Origin: Enterocloster asparagiformis
Lineage (GTDB): Bacteria > Bacillota > Clostridia > Lachnospirales > Lachnospiraceae
Assembly: GCA_018380885.1 (NCBI GenBank)
Contig: JAGZSY010000006.1
Span: 248,001-312,000, forward strand
Direction: 5' to 3'
Length of the DNA: 64,000 nt
The notes under the pieces were generated by a model that was not told where the DNA came from, did not search any database, and saw only the letters and a program-made list of their open reading frames with translations. Both the position numbers and the translations under genes were made by a program. The number at the start of each line of letters is the position of its first letter. The first letter of the stretch is position 1. This document shows, in pieces, positions 42,644 through 51,480 of the stretch.

Positions 42644-43999
42644 TCAATCCCTTCCGCTGCCGGGCAGTCGGGCGGGCCGCCGCTGCCTTGCCAGTATCAC
42701 CCCGCAGATTAAAATGGACAACATGGAAGCCGCGGGCGCCGCCAGACCCATGTAGTACAGCGTGCCCTCCGTGAACCGGCTGATCAGGTAGGACATGGGG
42801 ATTCTCACCCCGAAGGTGGCCGCCATGCTGTGGGCAAAGGCGATCACAGACCTGCCGCTGCCGCTGAAATAGCTGTTCAGGCAGAATATGAAGCAGACCA
42901 GCACGCAGTCCAGAGCGTAGGAGCGCAGGTACTGGGCCGCCGCCGCGATCACCGCCGGATCGCTGGAAAATATCCCGGTCAGGGTGCTGGGCCAGAGCTG
43001 GGAGTAGACGCAGACCGCCACGCCGAAGATCAGGGAGTACCCAACCCCGTATTTCAGGGCCTTCCAGGCCCGCTCCGGCTTGTTCGCCCCCATATTCTGG
43101 GCCGTCATGGTCGCCACCGCGGAGGCAAAAGCCGAGGGCGGCAGCATGGCGAAGCCCATGAGACGCTCCACCACACCCACGGAGGCCGAGGCCACCACGC
43201 CCATGGTGTTGACAATCACCGTGATAATCAGGAATGAGACGTTCACCAGGGCGTCCTGCACCGCCAGCGGCAGCCCCACCGCCAGGATCCGCTTCACGGA
43301 ATGGGCGTCGGGCTTAAAATGCCTCCGCCCAAAGGCAAAGGGAAATCCCCGTCCGGCGATAATTAACAGCGACAAAAGGAAACTGATCCCCTGGGCCGCA
43401 ATGGTCGCCAGCGCGGCGCCTCCGGCGCCCATGCCCATTTTTCCCACCAGAAAAAAGTCCAGCGCCACATTGACCAGGCAGGCCGCGGCCACCAGGTACA
43501 TGGGCGTTTTCGAGTCCCCGATTCCCCGGAAGATGCTGCTGACCACGTTGTAGCCGATGATAAAGGGGATGCCGCAGGAGCAGATCAATATATACTGCCT
43601 GGCGTAGGCGAACGCCTCCCGGGGCGTGTGGAGAAGCCCCGTCACCCAGCTCGTGGCCAGGGTCATAAAGGCGGTGCAGACCGCCGCGATCACGGCGAAC
43701 AGAACCGCCAGAGAGCCCACCGCCCGCGCTGCCTTCTCCGGCTCCTTCTCCCCGATGGCGTGGCCGATCAGCACCGTGCCGCCCATGGACAGACCCAGCA
43801 CCGCGCCGGTGATGGTCTGCATAAGCTGGCTGCCGGTTGCCACCGCGGACACGGCGGCGGAGCTGTCATACCGCCCCACCACCAACAAGTCCACCGCGCC
43901 GTACAATGCCTGTAAAAAACCGGACATCAGCACCGGCACCGCAAAATTCAACAGCGCCGGGCCGATTTTCCCCTCTGTCATGGATAACTGCCTGTTCAT
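42644..43999 (-). CDS. MATE-family multidrug efflux pump (second)
   Basis: The 451-residue protein has twelve membrane segments and MATE landmarks, including the start SMTEGKIGPALLNFAVPVLMSG, VDLLVVGRYDSSAAVSAVATG and the second-half repeat SASVGVVERLMGFAMLPPSA. It would export drugs or metabolites in exchange for Na+ or H+. I start at ATG 43999 (MNRQLSMTEG); the in-frame GTG 12 codons upstream (44035) overlaps the stop of a leader frame by four bases and would also work. A strong leader terminator (44156-44199) suggests inducible expression. Confidence 0.92.
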   Translation of the reverse strand: MNRQLSMTEGKIGPALLNFAVPVLMSGFLQALYGAVDLLVVGRYDSSAAVSAVATGSQLMQTITGAVLGLSMGGTVLIGHAIGEKEPEKAARAVGSLAVLFAVIAAVCTAFMTLATSWVTGLLHTPREAFAYARQYILICSCGIPFIIGYNVVSSIFRGIGDSKTPMYLVAAACLVNVALDFFLVGKMGMGAGGAALATIAAQGISFLLSLLIIAGRGFPFAFGRRHFKPDAHSVKRILAVGLPLAVQDALVNVSFLIITVIVNTMGVVASASVGVVERLMGFAMLPPSAFASAVATMTAQNMGANKPERAWKALKYGVGYSLIFGVAVCVYSQLWPSTLTGIFSSDPAVIAAAAQYLRSYALDCVLVCFIFCLNSYFSGSGRSVIAFAHSMAATFGVRIPMSYLISRFTEGTLYYMGLAAPAASMLSILICGVILARQRRPARLPGSGRD

Positions 44000-44031
44000 C
44001 TCTCTCAACTCCCATTCATCTTGCAACCATT

Positions 44032-44202
44032 TCACCGGAATTTGGGGCGGTTTGGGGCGATTTGGCGTCCGCGGCGGCGGATCGCCTTCCCGCCAGCAAC
44101 CGGCGGCTGGCCGCCCCCTGCGTCACCGCCCTGCGGCGGGTCATTGCAAATACGCAAAAACCGGATAAGGCAGCGGGCGCGTCCCGCCATCTTATCCGGC
44201 AT
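44032..44202 (-). CDS. 56-codon leader frame overlapping the MATE leader terminator
   Basis: ATG at 44202 begins three bases before the 5' arm of the leader terminator; the frame crosses the hairpin and ends TGA at 44034-44032, overlapping the in-frame GTG (44035) of the MATE gene. The first 30 codons (MPDKMAGRARC, then LIRFLRICNDPPQGGD) look like a real peptide; the rest is Pro/Gly/Arg-rich. GGAGGG (44229-44224) is too far away (21 bases) for normal initiation, and an ATG-TAA start-stop lies between. Confidence 0.4.
   Translation of the reverse strand: MPDKMAGRARCLIRFLRICNDPPQGGDAGGGQPPVAGGKAIRRRGRQIAPNRPKFR
44156..44199 (-). terminator. Leader terminator (possible attenuator) of the second MATE gene
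   Basis: On the minus strand CCGGATAAG (44199-44191) pairs with CTTATCCGG (44169-44161) with an inner GCGGG/CCCGC stem, then TTTTT (44160-44156). It is about 160 bases upstream of the MATE start. Confidence 0.82.
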
Positions 44203-44242
44203 ATAATCTCTGAATATTACATACCCTCCGATGATCAGCCCT

Positions 44243-44272
44243 ATTCTAACACACAGCGGACGGTTTTGGCAA
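44243..44272 (-). promoter_or_regulatory. Promoter of the second MATE gene
   Basis: Minus strand: TTGCCA (44272-44267), 18-base spacer, TAGAAT (44248-44243), placing the start about 35 bases before the leader frame. Confidence 0.55.
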
Positions 44273-44442
44273 GTTTTTGCGCGGGATTCCGCGCTACAGG
44301 TCCAGGTTTTTCTCGTAAAACTTGGATTTCAGGCTGTTCCCGGCCTTCGGACGTGGTATAATCTATGATATACTCAAGGAAACGTATCACTTATCGTCAA
44401 CAGCTGGGCCGGGAGGCGCGCAAAACAAGGAGGCAATAGACA

Positions 44443-44733
44443 ATGAAAAAGTATGCAATGATGGTTATGGGAAATTACGACACGGCAAAGGACACTGCGG
44501 AGTTCATCCACGGCGATATGCTCACCCGCTTCGTCACGGTCCGCGACATGGAGGAAGCAAAAGAGACGGCGAAAAGGCTGCTGGACGAGGGCTTCGGCTT
44601 TCTGGAGCTGTGCGGAGCCTTCGGCAAAGAAAACGCCCGGCTGCTGATCCGGGAGACCGGCGGGCGGATGGGCGTGGGCTACTGCGTCAACGATCCCGAT
44701 ATGGACCAAACCATTGCGGAATTTTTCGGATAA
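44443..44733 (+). CDS. DUF6506 family protein
   Basis: The 96-residue cytoplasmic protein matches the small DUF6506 family: an opening with KYAMMVMGNYD, a central helix with ETAKRLLDEGFGFLELCGAFG, and a short glycine-rich C-terminus (GGRMGVGYCVND). No catalytic residues are known. AAGGAGG precedes the ATG. It is directly upstream of, and probably co-transcribed with, the metallophosphoesterase gene. Confidence 0.75.
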   Translation: MKKYAMMVMGNYDTAKDTAEFIHGDMLTRFVTVRDMEEAKETAKRLLDEGFGFLELCGAFGKENARLLIRETGGRMGVGYCVNDPDMDQTIAEFFG

Positions 44734-44773
44734 CCCGGACGTGCCGGCGCTATCCTGGAACCTGGAGTCAGAC

Positions 44774-45655
44774 ATGCAAAAACAGTCATTTTGGAAAACC
44801 GCTCTTCGCCGGACGCCGGTGGTGCGCGGCTACGATGAATATTCGGCTAAAATCACGGAGCCGGTGAAGATCGCCCTGGTTACCGACCTGCACAGCACCC
44901 GCTACGGCGGCCGGCAGATACGGCTGCTCCACGCCATCCGCAGATACCGGCCGGACCTGATTCTGATGGCCGGCGACATCGCCGACGAAACGGTGTCCCT
45001 GGAGGGCGCGCGGCAGTTTCTGGCGGGCGTTGGAGAATGCCTGGCAAAAGACGGGGAGGGCGGGGCGAACCTTGGAGCGCATCCCGGCCCAAACGATTCT
45101 CCCCGCTGCTTCTTTGTCACCGGCAACCACGAGCAGCGCATCGGGAACCTGCCCGCATTAAAGAAAATGTTCGCCTCCCACGGCGTCGCCGTGCTGTCAG
45201 GCGAAACCCGGACCGTGGACGTGGGCGGGCAGCTCCTGGATATCGGCGGGGTGGACGATCCCACGGTGTTCACCCGCTCCCGGTTCGTCAGACAGATTCC
45301 CGCCCTCTGGGAGCGGCAGCTGGCCGTCTGCCGCTCCGGAATTTCGCCTGAGCGCTATTCCATCCTGCTCTCCCACCGGCCGGAGCTCGCCCGCTATTAC
45401 CGGGGCTGCGGCTTCGATCTGGTGACAGCGGGCCACGCCCACGGCGGCCAGGTGCGCATACCCGGACTGATCAACGGGCTGCTGGCGCCCCATCAGGGCG
45501 TTTTCCCCAGATATGCGGGGGGACGCTACCGGCTTGGCGCCACCACCATGATCGTCAGCCGCGGCCTCTGCCTGAACCGTCTGCCCCGAATCTTTAACCC
45601 GCCGGAGCTGGTGGTCATCCGCCTGCTGCCCGCGCTTCCCGCGTCCCTTCACTGA
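44774..45655 (+). CDS. Metallophosphoesterase (YkuE-like)
   Basis: The 293-residue protein has the calcineurin-like metal motifs in order: LVTDLHS, LMAGDIADE, FVTGNHEQR, LLSHRPE and TAGHAHGGQVRIPG. Such enzymes hydrolyse phosphoesters with two metal ions; YkuE relatives act at the cell surface, although no export signal is obvious here. GGAG lies seven bases before ATG 44774; the frame also opens at 44714, within the previous gene. The gene is convergent with DUF2461. Confidence 0.9.
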   Translation: MQKQSFWKTALRRTPVVRGYDEYSAKITEPVKIALVTDLHSTRYGGRQIRLLHAIRRYRPDLILMAGDIADETVSLEGARQFLAGVGECLAKDGEGGANLGAHPGPNDSPRCFFVTGNHEQRIGNLPALKKMFASHGVAVLSGETRTVDVGGQLLDIGGVDDPTVFTRSRFVRQIPALWERQLAVCRSGISPERYSILLSHRPELARYYRGCGFDLVTAGHAHGGQVRIPGLINGLLAPHQGVFPRYAGGRYRLGATTMIVSRGLCLNRLPRIFNPPELVVIRLLPALPASLH

Positions 45656-45689
45656 AAAGGCCCGGACGGAGCGGGGCAAACCGCGGCGC

Positions 45690-46373
45690 TCACCGCTTGG
45701 GCATCCGAAAGTCCCTCAGCGCCCGGTTGAGCAGATCATTAAACGGCTTCATCCTGCGAAACAAATTCGCCGCCAGGTCTAAAAAGCCGTCCGCGTCCCG
45801 GATCGCCTGGTCCGTCACCGGGTACTCCAGATACCAGCTCTTGTGCCTGAGAAACTCCGCCTGTGGGTGATCCCTGTCATAGCCGGCCGGAACCTGCTTC
45901 AGCGCGGTTCCCTTCACCTGGAATTTTTCCCGGAACGGCTCCGCCCCGGTCACCTGCTCCCACTCATCGGGGCGGGCCGCAATGTAATCCCGCACCATGG
46001 ACGTGGCTTCCTTAAACATGTCGGCAAACAGGCCGCCGCCCAGAAACGACCGCCCTCCCGGCTTGATCATCAGATAATATCCCACCGGCACCGGCAATTT
46101 GCCGCCGCCGGAAATGTGCGCGCGAAACGCCGGATTGTAGGGCGATTTGTCGTGGCTGAAGCGGGTGTCCCTGGTCAGCCGGAATATCAGCTCCCCGGGC
46201 GCGCAGCCCAGCACGCTGCCGTCCGTCTCTCCTACCCGGAGGATCAGCTCTTCCAAAAGCGCCTCAAACTCCGCCTTTGCCGCCTGGTATTCCCCCTTGT
46301 GGGCGTGATAAAAATCCCGGTTGTTGTTTTTCTCCAAATCCGCAAGATAATCCAATATCATACCTGTATTCAT
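45690..46373 (-). CDS. DUF2461 domain-containing protein
   Basis: The 227-residue protein is a typical DUF2461 (TIGR02453) member, with LADLEKNNNRDFYHAHKGEYQ at the start, FRLTRDTRFSHDKSPYNPAFRAHISGG and GGGLFADM. The function of the family is not known; no membrane segments are present. It starts nine bases after the ECF sigma gene, so it belongs to the same transcript and may be a target or partner. Confidence 0.88.
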   Translation of the reverse strand: MNTGMILDYLADLEKNNNRDFYHAHKGEYQAAKAEFEALLEELILRVGETDGSVLGCAPGELIFRLTRDTRFSHDKSPYNPAFRAHISGGGKLPVPVGYYLMIKPGGRSFLGGGLFADMFKEATSMVRDYIAARPDEWEQVTGAEPFREKFQVKGTALKQVPAGYDRDHPQAEFLRHKSWYLEYPVTDQAIRDADGFLDLAANLFRRMKPFNDLLNRALRDFRMPKR

Positions 46374-46382
46374 GGTTCCCTC

Positions 46383-47234
46383 CTATATCTGCTTCACCGC
46401 CGCCAGCGAGGCGGAGTCCAAAAATTCCCTGAAAAACTGCCTGGTGCGCTCCGGCGACTGATAGGCTTTGCAGAAGGCAAACTGCGCGGACAAATCGTCG
46501 ATCTCCTCCATTGCGTCCATAAACCGCCTGGCCTGCTCCGGCGGCTGTTCCTTGGCGGACGTATAGTCCAGGACCGCCGGATTCAGCCGGTGATTCTGAA
46601 TGGCGTAATCCACCCGCTTTGCGCAGCGGCACGAACCGTTTCCGTACTCCCCGCAGTAGTCCGAGAGGAAATCCGCCACCTTCCGCCGAATCCGCGACAG
46701 GCGCTGCCGGTACGCCTCCGGCGTCATGTCCAGAATCTCGCCCGCAATCCTGCTGTCCAGCTTGAACATGGTCCCCAGCACGAAAATGCAGCGGCTCTCC
46801 CCGTCCAGGCATTGCAGCAGCACGTTGGTGCAGGACATTTTCAGCTCCTCCGCCAAAATAAACCGGTCCACGTTCTGGGTCAGGTCCGGCACCTCGTCAA
46901 GGACCGCATGCTCAATATCATCTCCATAGTACTCAAAGCTCAGGGGAAGCTGGGCGAACATGTGCTTGCGGTAATGGATCAGGTGGTTGGCGGCGATCCG
47001 GAACACCCAGGTGGTAAACGCGCTCTCCCCCCGGAATGTGGCCAGATGGGTGATCACCTTCAGGAAAATATCCTGGGCCGCGTCCTCGGCGTCGTGAAAG
47101 GTCCCCAGCATCCGCAGCGACAGATTGAACACCATATCCTGGATGTTCACCACAACCGCCTCCAGCGCCTCCTTATCCCCGGCCACCGCCTTGTCGATAC
47201 AGCTTTTCCACTCTTCGTTTGTTTTTATCTCCAT
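46383..47234 (-). CDS. ECF-type sigma factor with cysteine-rich C-terminal extension
   Basis: The 283-residue protein has sigma region 2 (GTFHDAEDAAQDIFLKVITHL, TTWVFRIAANHLIHYRK) and region 4 (about 150-195). Unlike small ECF sigmas it continues with a domain holding YCGEYGNGSCRCAKRVDYAI, whose three clustered cysteines could bind zinc, and a helical end. AGGAGGG precedes the ATG. Upstream TGTCACA-16-GTCTAA resembles an ECF-type autoregulated promoter. Confidence 0.87.
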   Translation of the reverse strand: MEIKTNEEWKSCIDKAVAGDKEALEAVVVNIQDMVFNLSLRMLGTFHDAEDAAQDIFLKVITHLATFRGESAFTTWVFRIAANHLIHYRKHMFAQLPLSFEYYGDDIEHAVLDEVPDLTQNVDRFILAEELKMSCTNVLLQCLDGESRCIFVLGTMFKLDSRIAGEILDMTPEAYRQRLSRIRRKVADFLSDYCGEYGNGSCRCAKRVDYAIQNHRLNPAVLDYTSAKEQPPEQARRFMDAMEEIDDLSAQFAFCKAYQSPERTRQFFREFLDSASLAAVKQI

Positions 47235-47255
47235 GTGTTTATCCCTCCTGATCCA

Positions 47256-47284
47256 TTAGACAGCCTCTTGTCCACCGTGTGACA
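47256..47284 (-). promoter_or_regulatory. Candidate ECF-type promoter of the sigma gene
   Basis: Minus strand: TGTCACA (47284-47278), 16-base spacer, GTCTAA (47261-47256), unlike sigma-A boxes and just upstream of the sigma start. Confidence 0.4.
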
Positions 47285-47407
47285 GATTTCCGCAATTTTT
47301 TTCAACAAATCCGGGCGGCCGCCGTCTATACCATGGATATCAGGCCGCGGGGTATTTGTCAATGAGAATTTACAGCGGCATGGAGAAGGCCTCCGTCTCG
47401 GCCGCGC

Positions 47408-47444
47408 AAAAAATAAGACCGCCCTTCCATCTGGAAGCACGGTC
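47408..47444 (-). terminator. Intrinsic terminator of the TRAP transporter operon
   Basis: GACCG-GCTTCC pairs with GGAAG-GGTC 15 bases after the dctM-like stop and TTATTTTTT follows on the minus strand. Confidence 0.75.
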
Positions 47445-47458
47445 CCATTTTTTCGAAA

Positions 47459-48745
47459 TCAATAGATCAGATTCACCAAACCGGTGGAGAATAAGGGCAC
47501 AAAGGTCAAAATCAGCAGGCAGCCGAACAAAAGCGCGTAGAAGGGCACAGCCTCCTTGATAAAATCCTTTGTGGAGCACCTGGTCACCCCGCAGGCCACG
47601 AACATGAGTGTGCCCATAGGCGGCGTAAACGCCCCGATGGCGTTGGCAAAGATGAACACCATGGCAAAATGGATGGCGTCGATGCCGTAAGCCGCGGCCG
47701 CGGGCGCGAACAGCGGCACCAGCACGATCATGCTGGCATTGCCCTCCACGAACATTCCCACAAAGATCAGGAAAATGTCCACGGCGATCAGGAACAGCCA
47801 CTTGTTGTTGATCATCTGGATCATCCACTCCGTGAAGCGCTGGGGGATCATCTCCTTTGTCAGAATCCAGGAAAATGTGGACGCGGCCGCCACGATCAGC
47901 ATGATCGAGGAGGTGGTCTGCAGCGTCTCCTTCAGGCCCTGGGCGATCTCCTTAACTCCCAGCTCCCGGTAGACGATGCCCAGAATCGCCGCGTACACAA
48001 TTGCCACCGAACCGGCCTCCGTGGCGGTGAAAACGCCCAGGCGCACGCCGCCGATGATGATAATGGGCAGGCACAGCGGCAGCACAGCCGGCCGGAAGGA
48101 GCGCCAGAACATGGGCGCGCGCATTTTTTCCGTGCGCAGCGGCAGATATCCACGTTTTTTCGATATGCGGGACACCATGAACATCATGGAGGCGCAGAGC
48201 AGTATGCCCGGCCCAAAGCCCGCCACGAACAGCTTTCCGATGGACACGTTGGCGATGCAGCCGTAGAGGATCAGGCCGATTCCCGGCGGGATCAGCGGCG
48301 TGATCATACTGGAGGCGGCTGTCACCACCGTAGAGAACGCCCGTCCAATCCCCTTTTTCTCCATCTCCGGGACCAGCATCTTGGCCTCCATGGCTGCATC
48401 CGCCAGAGCGGAGCCGGAGAGCCCGCCCATGAGCGTGCTGAGCAGAATGTTCACCTGGGACAGCCCGCCGTACATCCTTCCGGTGAGGACTGCGCAGAAA
48501 TCCATGATTCTTCTGGTCACCCCCGTATAATTCATCAGAACGCCGGCGCAGACAAAAAACGGGATGGCTAACAGCGTCACGCTCTCTGCGCCTGTTATGG
48601 CCTGCTGGGCAAAGACGGCGGGATTGATGCCGGGCGTCAGCACAAAATAGACGGCTGAGGCGCCCAGGATCGCCACAAATACCGGCACCTTGATGAACAG
48701 CAGGACCAGCAGCGTGACCGTCATGATCAATACACCTGTACTCAT
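47459..48745 (-). CDS. TRAP transporter large permease (DctM-like)
   Basis: The 428-residue membrane protein has about twelve hydrophobic segments and DctM landmarks, including LTGRMYGGLSQVNILLSTLMGGLSGSALADA (sodium/solute site) and PLIPPGIGLILYG. It forms the transport channel with the DctQ-like protein, driven by a Na+ gradient, for an organic acid. Its ATG overlaps the DctQ-like stop by four bases. It is the last gene of the sugar-acid operon. Confidence 0.93.
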   Translation of the reverse strand: MSTGVLIMTVTLLVLLFIKVPVFVAILGASAVYFVLTPGINPAVFAQQAITGAESVTLLAIPFFVCAGVLMNYTGVTRRIMDFCAVLTGRMYGGLSQVNILLSTLMGGLSGSALADAAMEAKMLVPEMEKKGIGRAFSTVVTAASSMITPLIPPGIGLILYGCIANVSIGKLFVAGFGPGILLCASMMFMVSRISKKRGYLPLRTEKMRAPMFWRSFRPAVLPLCLPIIIIGGVRLGVFTATEAGSVAIVYAAILGIVYRELGVKEIAQGLKETLQTTSSIMLIVAAASTFSWILTKEMIPQRFTEWMIQMINNKWLFLIAVDIFLIFVGMFVEGNASMIVLVPLFAPAAAAYGIDAIHFAMVFIFANAIGAFTPPMGTLMFVACGVTRCSTKDFIKEAVPFYALLFGCLLILTFVPLFSTGLVNLIY

Positions 48746-49239
48746 CGTTCCTCCTCCTTTCCGCCGCCAAAGAGCTCCCTCAGCTCCCCGATCTTCTCCT
48801 CCGTGTAGCTGATCAGCATCAGCACGATGGAAACCGGGGCGATGGAGTAGATCCAGGAATATGGGATCATCAGGATCGGCGTTTTGCGGTTTGTCTTGAG
48901 CATAACCGCGATAAAATTACGGCTTCTGAGAAGGAAATAAATCAGAACCCCATAGACCACCACGGCGATGAGCACCTCCGCGGCCCTGCGCAGCTGCTTG
49001 GGCAGCGCGTCCACCACGATCTCAATGGCAACATGGCTTTTGGAACGGAAGGCCGCGGGCGCGGCCAGAAATGTGATCCAGACCATGCACGCCAGCTGCA
49101 GCTCCTCCTCCCATGTAAACGGGTGGCTCATCAGATAGCGCATGGGCACGCCCACAAATGTAAATGCGATCAATCCCGCCAGCACAAGCGATGCCCCCAC
49201 GACTTCGATCTTGTTCAGAATATCCAGAAATTTCTTCAT
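48742..49239 (-). CDS. TRAP transporter small permease (DctQ-like)
   Basis: The 165-residue protein has four membrane segments and the DctQ pattern with VPMRYLMSHPFTWEEELQL. It holds the large permease to the binding protein. GGAGGAAAG precedes ATG 49239. It is 52 bases after the binding-protein gene. Confidence 0.92.
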   Translation of the reverse strand: MKKFLDILNKIEVVGASLVLAGLIAFTFVGVPMRYLMSHPFTWEEELQLACMVWITFLAAPAAFRSKSHVAIEIVVDALPKQLRRAAEVLIAVVVYGVLIYFLLRSRNFIAVMLKTNRKTPILMIPYSWIYSIAPVSIVLMLISYTEEKIGELRELFGGGKEEER

Positions 49240-49291
49240 CGCTTTCCTCCAAACTTGTCCGCGGCCTGCGCTTTCGCGCAGGCCCATAACC

Positions 49292-50401
49292 TTACTGAAC
49301 GGCTGCCTTCACCGTGTCGTAGAGACCCTCGCTCCATCCGAACTGGCTGCCCTTCTCGTAGAAGGAAAGGCTTGCCTCTTTCCACTGCGCCCTCTCCTCG
49401 TCGGTGAGCTCCGTAAAGGTAACTCCCGCGTCCTCCAGCAGCTTGCGGTACTCGTTGTTGGCCATAGCCTGCTGCTCATTGTTGTAGAGTCCGGCCTCCT
49501 CGCCGGTCTTGTACAGAAGCTCCTGCTGCTCCGGGGTCAGGGTGTTCAGATAATCCGTTCCAATACACCAGGTGGTAAAATTCAGGATGTGGCCGGTCAT
49601 GAGGATATTTTTGGAAACCTCCTGGAAGCTCTGCCCGTACAGGGTGGAAAGGGGATTTTCCACGCCGTCCAGGGTCCCGTTCTGCAGGGATGTGTAAACG
49701 TCGCCCAGCGCCATGGGAACCGCGGTGGCGCCCAGGGCGTTAAAGCCCTCCACGTAAATCTGGCTGTTGGCCAGGCGGATCTTCTTACCCTTGATGTCCG
49801 CGGGCGTCACCACCTTGGTCTTGGTCATCAGCTCGCGCTCCCCGTACACCCAATTGGAGGCCAGAACCGTGAGACCCTTGTCCGCCAGCTTCCCGCACTC
49901 CTGCTTGTACCAGTCGCTGTCGATCAGCTTCCACACCTCGTCCCAATTGTCGAAGAAAAACGGCCCGTAGAGGATTCCCAGGTCCGGAACTCCGTAGTCC
50001 GCGTAGAACGCGCCGTCGGCAATGGTGATGATGCTCTCGCCCATGATCATCTGGTCGATCAGCTCGCTCTTGCTTCCCAGGGAGCTGTTGGGGAACAGCT
50101 GCAGCTTCATGGTTCCGTTGCTCTCCTCCTCCAGAAGCTGGGCCCACTTCTCCACCGCCTTGCCGATGGGCTCTTCCGTAGTATTTTCAAATCCGATCTG
50201 GATGGTGACCACATCCCCGGCGGGAGCCTGGGCCGTCTGGCCTGTGCTGTCCCCGCTCTCAGCAGTCTCCGCCCCCGCAGCTTCCGTCTGGGCCGCATTG
50301 GCGGCCGCAGTGGTCGCCGGCGCCGCCGATCCGCCGCAGGCGCTCATGAACATAGCCGCACACATAACAAGTGACACAATCGCAGTATTTGTTTTTTTCA
50401 T
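49292..50401 (-). CDS. TRAP transporter substrate-binding protein (DctP-like)
   Basis: The 369-residue protein has a lipoprotein-type signal (lipobox MSAC), an Ala/Thr-rich linker and the DctP fold with the substrate-binding arginine region (KKIRLANSQIYVEGFNALGATAVPM) and GVENPLSTLYG. It captures an acidic sugar or related carboxylate outside the membrane. It is 29 bases after the dehydrogenase gene, so uptake and catabolism share one transcript. Confidence 0.92.
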   Translation of the reverse strand: MKKTNTAIVSLVMCAAMFMSACGGSAAPATTAAANAAQTEAAGAETAESGDSTGQTAQAPAGDVVTIQIGFENTTEEPIGKAVEKWAQLLEEESNGTMKLQLFPNSSLGSKSELIDQMIMGESIITIADGAFYADYGVPDLGILYGPFFFDNWDEVWKLIDSDWYKQECGKLADKGLTVLASNWVYGERELMTKTKVVTPADIKGKKIRLANSQIYVEGFNALGATAVPMALGDVYTSLQNGTLDGVENPLSTLYGQSFQEVSKNILMTGHILNFTTWCIGTDYLNTLTPEQQELLYKTGEEAGLYNNEQQAMANNEYRKLLEDAGVTFTELTDEERAQWKEASLSFYEKGSQFGWSEGLYDTVKAAVQ

Positions 50402-50430
50402 AGTTTAACCCCTTCCGTGACAGTTCGTCC

Positions 50431-51450
50431 CTAAAATTCAAATTCAGCTTTTATAATCTCTCCGTAATTCTGATCCAGATCCCGGAACGCCTCGCCCGCG
50501 CAGTCGGCGGAATACGTTCTGGAGATCAGCTTCTTCAAATCCACAAACCCGTCCTTCACCAGCTTCATGGTGGCGGCAAAATCCGCCGCCGTCGCCGCCC
50601 GTGAACCGTACATGTTCAGCTCCTTGCGCTGCAGCTCCAGGAAATTGAAATCCGCACTGTGTTTGGCCACGCCGATCACCACCGCCCGGCCCCTGCTGGC
50701 CGCCGCCTCAACGCAGTTCAAAAACGTGGAGGGCGCTCCCACCGCCTCAACCGTCACGTCAAAACCGTCCCCGCCGGTGATTTCCCGCACAAATTCGGCC
50801 AGCCGCTCAGGGCTTTCATTGACAAAGCCTCCGTCCAGATGGAAATCGCGCACTGCCGCCTCCACCTTCTCCCCGGCAATGTCCGAGATGTACACCTGGG
50901 CGCCAAAGCTTTTGGCAGCCACGCCCGCCAGAATCCCGATGGCCCCGGCCCCCAGCACCAGCACCTTGTCCCCGGGCTGCACCGCGGCCCGGGACACCCC
51001 GTGGTAGCTGATACAGAACGGCTCGATCAGGGCCAGCTCCCGCGGGTCGATGCCCTGCCCGTCGTAGAGCCGGCTCACCGGCATGGTGAAATAGTCGCTG
51101 AACGCTCCCTCACGCTGTACGCCCATGGTCTCATTATGTACGCAGCAGTTTACCAGCCCGCGCCTGCAGGAATAGCAGGTGCCGCAGTTGAAGTACGGAT
51201 TCCCCGTGACAACCATGCCCTCCCTGATGCCGTACTCGTTGGGGCCGACCTGCACCACCTGAGCTGCAAACTCATGGCCGATGGTCCTGGGATAGCTGAC
51301 ATAGGCCGACATCCCGCGGTAGGACGCCAGATCGCTGCCGCAGATGCCGCCGCAGATCATTTTCAGCAGCGCCTCCCCCTCTCCGGGCGCCGGAATGTCC
51401 CGCTCCTCGGTCACTGCCTTCCACGGGCCCGGAATTACGATTGCCCTCAT
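50431..51450 (-). CDS. Zinc-binding alcohol dehydrogenase (sugar-acid/polyol type)
   Basis: The 339-residue medium-chain dehydrogenase has catalytic-zinc residues (CGGICGSDL, GHEFAA), the structural zinc site CGTCYSCRRGLVNCC, and the NAD site VLGAGAIGILAGV. Relatives oxidise L-galactonate, L-idonate or threonine at a secondary alcohol. It lies between the enolase-superfamily gene and the TRAP genes and likely oxidises the imported sugar acid. Confidence 0.9.
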   Translation of the reverse strand: MRAIVIPGPWKAVTEERDIPAPGEGEALLKMICGGICGSDLASYRGMSAYVSYPRTIGHEFAAQVVQVGPNEYGIREGMVVTGNPYFNCGTCYSCRRGLVNCCVHNETMGVQREGAFSDYFTMPVSRLYDGQGIDPRELALIEPFCISYHGVSRAAVQPGDKVLVLGAGAIGILAGVAAKSFGAQVYISDIAGEKVEAAVRDFHLDGGFVNESPERLAEFVREITGGDGFDVTVEAVGAPSTFLNCVEAAASRGRAVVIGVAKHSADFNFLELQRKELNMYGSRAATAADFAATMKLVKDGFVDLKKLISRTYSADCAGEAFRDLDQNYGEIIKAEFEF

Positions 51451-51480
51451 ATTTCCTCCTCCTCTCTAAAATGTAATCCT

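Larger units (their letters stand above)
44000..44442. other. Regulatory region between divergent MATE and DUF6506 genes
   Basis: This 443-base region has no gene of normal size. It holds the MATE promoter (44243-44272), the leader terminator, a 56-codon leader frame (44032-44202) and GC-rich repeats of (C/G)CGGCGG. On the plus strand only the DUF6506 ribosome binding site (AAGGAGG, about 44428) is clear. Confidence 0.6.

Noticed and set aside
45843..47282. A 479-codon plus-strand frame opposite DUF2461 and the sigma factor
   Set aside because: It is antisense to two recognisable genes that have good ribosome binding sites.
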